Shown here: positions 5,344 through 7,182 of the stretch, one piece after another
How positions within the stretch are numbered: position 1 is the stretch's first letter
How the letters are laid out: each line of letters opens with the position of its first letter
From: Candidatus Acidiferrales bacterium
Lineage (GTDB): Bacteria; Acidobacteriota; Terriglobia; Acidiferrales; UBA7541
Assembly (NCBI GenBank): GCA_955651735.1
Contig: CATPAM010000071.1
Coordinates: forward strand, 1 to 7,182
Length of the DNA: 7,182 nt
Direction: 5' to 3'
Position numbers and translations under genes: made by a program
Notes under the pieces: generated by a model
Database searches by the model: none
Seen by the model: the letters and a program-made list of their open reading frames with translations, nothing else
What the model was told of the DNA's origin: nothing

Positions 5344-5422
5344 ATTCCCGAATCGGCATTAGTTTAGGCCCACTCTCAAGGGCCCAATTTTCGCAAAAGC
5401 AAGTCTGCACGAGGAATTCGAG

Positions 5423-5938
5423 ATGAGTCGCACTGAATTTTCCACCGGGCAGCGTGCGCGCTGGCGTTGGTTGTTGTACGTTGCCTTGGCTTTCGCGGGC
5501 GGGCTGCTGACCTTCGTGGGCGCGCGCGCGCAACAACGCGCTTCGGATGACGCCACGTTTCGCAGGCTCATCGAAGGCTATTGCGCAGCGTGGAGTTCCG
5601 GCAACGCCGAAGCGCCGGCCAGGTTCTACGCCAAGGACAACGGCCTCGTCTTCTACGATTTAGCTCCGTTCGCTTATCACGGCTGGAAGGAATACCACGA
5701 CGGAGTGCAAAAAGAATTGTTCGCGAATATGGTCAGCGGAAGCCTGGTGCCGGGAAGGGATTTGAAAGTTTCCCGGCGCGGCACACTGGCATGGACCACC
5801 GTCTCCATGCATTTCTCCGAAAAAACAAAAGACGGCAAAAGTACCGACGCGCAGGTCCGCTACACTGGTATTTGGGAGAAGCGTGGTGCAAACTGGCTTC
5901 TCGTGCATGAGCATCTCTCAACCCCGATGGGAGGCTAG
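5423..5938 (+). CDS. Exported NTF2/SnoaL-like (DUF4440-type) protein
   Basis: A 171-residue protein with an N-terminal export signal: basic RARWRW (11-16), a hydrophobic core at about 17-32 and a likely cleavage after ARA (residues 35-37, before QQ). Cleavage would leave a mature domain of about 134 residues in the periplasm. It could instead remain as a signal anchor. The rest reads as one NTF2-like cone-shaped domain: a first helix FRRLIEGYCAAWSSGNAEAPARFY (positions 46-69), a central HGWKEYHDGV (86-95), and the closing strands AWTTVSMHF (123-131), RYTGIWEKRGANWLLVHEHLS (146-166). Such domains act as enzymes, ligand-binding proteins or partner domains, and the active residues here do not reveal which. 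The start ATG has GAGGA at 5411-5415, spacing 7. It faces away from the LytTR operon and may be its target. Confidence 0.85.
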   Translation: MSRTEFSTGQRARWRWLLYVALAFAGGLLTFVGARAQQRASDDATFRRLIEGYCAAWSSGNAEAPARFYAKDNGLVFYDLAPFAYHGWKEYHDGVQKELFANMVSGSLVPGRDLKVSRRGTLAWTTVSMHFSEKTKDGKSTDAQVRYTGIWEKRGANWLLVHEHLSTPMGG

Positions 5939-5945
5939 CCGCCTG

Positions 5946-5964
5946 GAGGAAGTACAGGTTCCTC
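5946..5964 (+). repeat. Small inverted repeat after the NTF2-like gene
   Basis: GAGGAA at 5946-5951 pairs with TTCCTC at 5959-5964 around a 7-nt loop, eight bases after the stop codon at 5938. No T-run follows, so it is a weak terminator candidate at best. Confidence 0.25.
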
Positions 5965-5970
5965 GCCCTG

Positions 5971-5976
5971 TATACG
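5971..5976 (+). promoter_or_regulatory. Possible -10 element just upstream of the 76-residue gene
   Basis: TATACG at 5971-5976, directly preceded by TG, resembles a -10 hexamer. Transcription would begin around 5983-5985, at or next to the ATG at 5985, which would make the mRNA leaderless. This would explain why no Shine-Dalgarno sequence is seen close to that ATG. No clear -35 is visible. Confidence 0.25.
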
Positions 5977-5984
5977 TTCATTAA

Positions 5985-6215
5985 ATGTGGAAGATGCTGC
6001 GGTACTACTGGATTGTGGCCCGCGGTTATCGCCTGAATCCTTGGAATAGCCCTTATCTGCGCTGGAGGTTCGAGACGTTTCTCGGACCGGAAGCCGCGAG
6101 TCTCGACGCCGGCAGGTTTTTTCACCTAATGTGGAAATACCGCAACCAGATGGAGCAGTTCGTTGATTGGGCAGAAGCGCGGCGCCGCTATCAGCGCCGG
6201 CGCGTTCACCTCTAG
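5985..6215 (+). CDS. Small conserved-looking protein rich in Trp, Tyr and Arg, function unknown
   Basis: I cannot assign a family. The 76-residue product is compact and strongly basic. It has six Trp and six Tyr residues, an N-terminal amphipathic stretch (MWKMLRYYWIVARGYRL), a central SPYLRWRFETF (22-32) and a helical, Arg-rich C-terminus. There is no signal peptide and no true membrane helix. It is believed to be real because its composition is protein-like, it fills the gap between two plus-strand genes and no better frame competes. A stop codon lies immediately before the ATG, so 5985 is the first possible start; residue 4 is an alternative Met. No ribosome-binding site lies close upstream. 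A role in nucleic-acid or membrane-surface binding would fit the charge but is speculation. It precedes the radical SAM gene by 73 bp. Confidence 0.6.
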   Translation: MWKMLRYYWIVARGYRLNPWNSPYLRWRFETFLGPEAASLDAGRFFHLMWKYRNQMEQFVDWAEARRRYQRRRVHL

Positions 6216-6259
6216 CCACTCGCCACGAGATACTCGCAAAACTCCCTGCCGCGAAAGCG

Positions 6260-6284
6260 TATACTGGATTTGTAAGAAGGGAGG
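6260..6284 (+). promoter_or_regulatory. Possible -10 element and ribosome-binding site of the radical SAM gene
   Basis: TATACT at 6260-6265 is a good -10 hexamer match, though no clear -35 lies 16-18 bp upstream. AAGGGAGG at 6277-6284 is a strong Shine-Dalgarno sequence four bases before the GTG at 6289. Together they suggest that the radical SAM gene can be transcribed on its own with a short leader of about 15-20 nt. Confidence 0.35.
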
Positions 6285-6288
6285 ATGC

Positions 6289-7182
6289 GTGACGCAGCTA
6301 AACGTCCTCCAGAAAACTGAGACCCTGCACGAAGCGCGCTGGTGGGAGCCGGAAGCCAACGGCCGCGTGCACTGTTATCTTTGTCCTCGTCACTGCCACA
6401 TCAATCCCGGCCAGGCTGGATTCTGCTTCATTCGCATCAATGAAGCCGGCAAGCTCTATAGCTTGGGATATGGTGCGCCCGCCGCGTTGCAAATCGACCC
6501 CATCGAAAAAAAGCCGCTGAATCATTTTCTTCCCGGCACGCGCGTCTTCAGCATGGGCACCGCCGGCTGCAACATGGGCTGCTTCTTCTGTCAGAACTGG
6601 GACATTTCCAAATCCCGCCACGACCAGGTTCATTCGCAGCACGTCCCTCCGCAGGACGTCCCCTTGCTCGCTCTGCAGCACGGCTGCGACTCGCTGGCGT
6701 TCACTTACAACGAGCCGACCATCTGGGGCGAATACGTCATCGACATCTGCAAGGCTGCGAAACAGTTTGGGCTAAAGACGGTGATGGTTTCCAACGGCTA
6801 CATCACCCGCGAAGCGTTTCACGACATTTACGACCACATCGACGCCGCGAACATCGACCTGAAAGCGTTCACCGAAACTTTCTATGGAAAAATCACGCTC
6901 ACTCACCTCCAGCCGGTGCTTGAAACGCTGCAGTGGCTGAAGAATGAAACGAAGGTCTGGTTCGAGATCACCAACTTGATGATCCCCACGCTGAACGACG
7001 ATCCAGCCGAAACCCGCAAACTCGCCGAATGGATCTTGACCCATCTCGGCCCCGACGTGCCTTTGCATTTCACCGCGTTTCATCCCGATTTCAAGCTTCG
7101 TGACAAACCGCGAACTCCCCCGGAAACGCTGCACCGCGCGAGGCAAATCGCGCAAGAGACCGGCCTGCACTATGTGTACGAG
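6289..7182 (+). CDS. amrS: AmmeMemoRadiSam-system radical SAM enzyme (3' end outside window)
   Basis: Open from GTG 6289 to the right edge: 298 codons with no stop, from a family of about 340 residues, so perhaps 40 residues are missing. The radical SAM [4Fe-4S] motif is C94-x3-C98-x2-C101 in GCNMGCFFCQNWD, followed by the strand motif FTYNEPT (138-144). Before it lies a second cysteine set, Cys29, Cys32, Cys36 and Cys46, typical of this family and possibly binding another cluster or a metal. LGYGAPAALQIDPIEKKPL (59-77) and FLPGTRVFSMGTAGC (80-94) are characteristic. The protein is often labelled a pyruvate formate-lyase activating enzyme, but the family belongs with AMMECR1 and Memo proteins and its substrate is not established. 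Those partners are not in view. The GTG start has AAGGGAGG at 6277-6284; the ATG at 6285 is in another frame and stops after 11 codons. Signs of separate expression: its own -10-like hexamer. Confidence 0.92.
   Translation, partial: MTQLNVLQKTETLHEARWWEPEANGRVHCYLCPRHCHINPGQAGFCFIRINEAGKLYSLGYGAPAALQIDPIEKKPLNHFLPGTRVFSMGTAGCNMGCFFCQNWDISKSRHDQVHSQHVPPQDVPLLALQHGCDSLAFTYNEPTIWGEYVIDICKAAKQFGLKTVMVSNGYITREAFHDIYDHIDAANIDLKAFTETFYGKITLTHLQPVLETLQWLKNETKVWFEITNLMIPTLNDDPAETRKLAEWILTHLGPDVPLHFTAFHPDFKLRDKPRTPPETLHRARQIAQETGLHYVYE

Larger units (their letters stand above)
5164..5422. promoter_or_regulatory. Divergent regulatory region between the sensor operon and the NTF2-like gene
   Basis: These 259 bp carry no gene I can support. 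They must contain the promoters for both the minus-strand four-gene operon and the plus-strand gene at 5423. From left to right they hold the operon's leader hairpin (5175-5218), the paired 11-bp repeats (5266-5297), a candidate ECF-type promoter (5319-5343), a weak 5-bp GGCCC/GGGCC hairpin (5367-5384) and the ribosome-binding site GAGGA (5411-5415). I see no convincing sigma-70 promoter on the minus strand. Confidence 0.6.

Noticed and set aside
5241..5353. ATTCGGGGAA (5241-5250) and TTCCCGAAT (5345-5353) as long-range inverted operator halves
   Set aside because: They need a one-base gap to match and lie about 95 bp apart. I found no third copy to support a real motif.
5367..5384. GGCCC/GGGCC hairpin in the divergent region
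   Set aside because: Only five pairs with an 8-nt loop and no T-run. This is expected by chance in GC-rich DNA.
6181..6198. GGCGC/GCGCC inverted repeat near the end of the 76-residue gene as a terminator
   Set aside because: It lies inside the coding sequence in Arg-rich codons and has no T-run.
6285..6320. ATG at 6285 as the radical SAM start
   Set aside because: It is in a different frame from the enzyme and reaches a stop after 11 codons. Regulation by such a mini-frame is possible but unsupported.
6298..7170. Two long minus-strand open frames (6298-6681 and 6772-7170) at the right end
   Set aside because: The plus strand here encodes a radical SAM enzyme with all family motifs. The antisense frames lack a ribosome-binding site and known domains.

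Overview
The window is a dense, GC-rich stretch of bacterial chromosome with six complete protein genes I can assign at least to a family, two small genes I cannot name, and a gene cut off at each edge. There are no rRNA, tRNA, CRISPR, insertion-sequence or phage signals. Acidobacteriota (Koribacter/Terriglobia-like) is my best guess, from the mix of PdxST vitamin B6 synthesis, a LytS/LytTR system, a LiaF-like membrane protein, a periplasmic NTF2-like protein and an AmmeMemoRadiSam enzyme. This is inference; no marker gene is present.

Layout. Positions 1-1352 (+) hold the end of pdxS, then pdxT, then a low-molecular-weight tyrosine phosphatase fold protein. A DtxR-superfamily metalloregulator with manganese-type ligands (1377-2045, +) follows 24 bp later, probably in the same transcript. 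It converges on a block of four genes on the minus strand (5163 down to 2067). In transcription order these are a small two-helix membrane protein, a LiaF-like protein (transmembrane helices plus a C-terminal FGG-repeat toastrack domain), a LytS-type membrane histidine kinase and a LytTR response regulator. They are spaced by a TGATG overlap, 9 bp and 2 bp, so they are very likely one operon. A 259-bp divergent intergenic region separates this operon from an exported NTF2/SnoaL-like protein (5423-5938, +). A 76-residue aromatic- and arginine-rich protein (5985-6215, +) and an AmmeMemoRadiSam radical SAM enzyme (6289 to the right edge, +) follow.

How the genes work together. PdxS and PdxT form the ribose-5-phosphate-dependent pyridoxal 5'-phosphate synthase. 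The minus-strand operon looks like an envelope-sensing module built like LiaFSR, but with LytTR output instead of a NarL-type regulator. The divergent region contains two 11-bp near-identical direct repeats with a 21-bp period. That geometry is typical of LytTR-family operators, and the core resembles the AlgR site. I propose this as the binding site of the operon's own regulator, controlling the operon, the exported NTF2-like gene, or both. A strong hairpin sits directly against the Shine-Dalgarno sequence of the operon's first gene.
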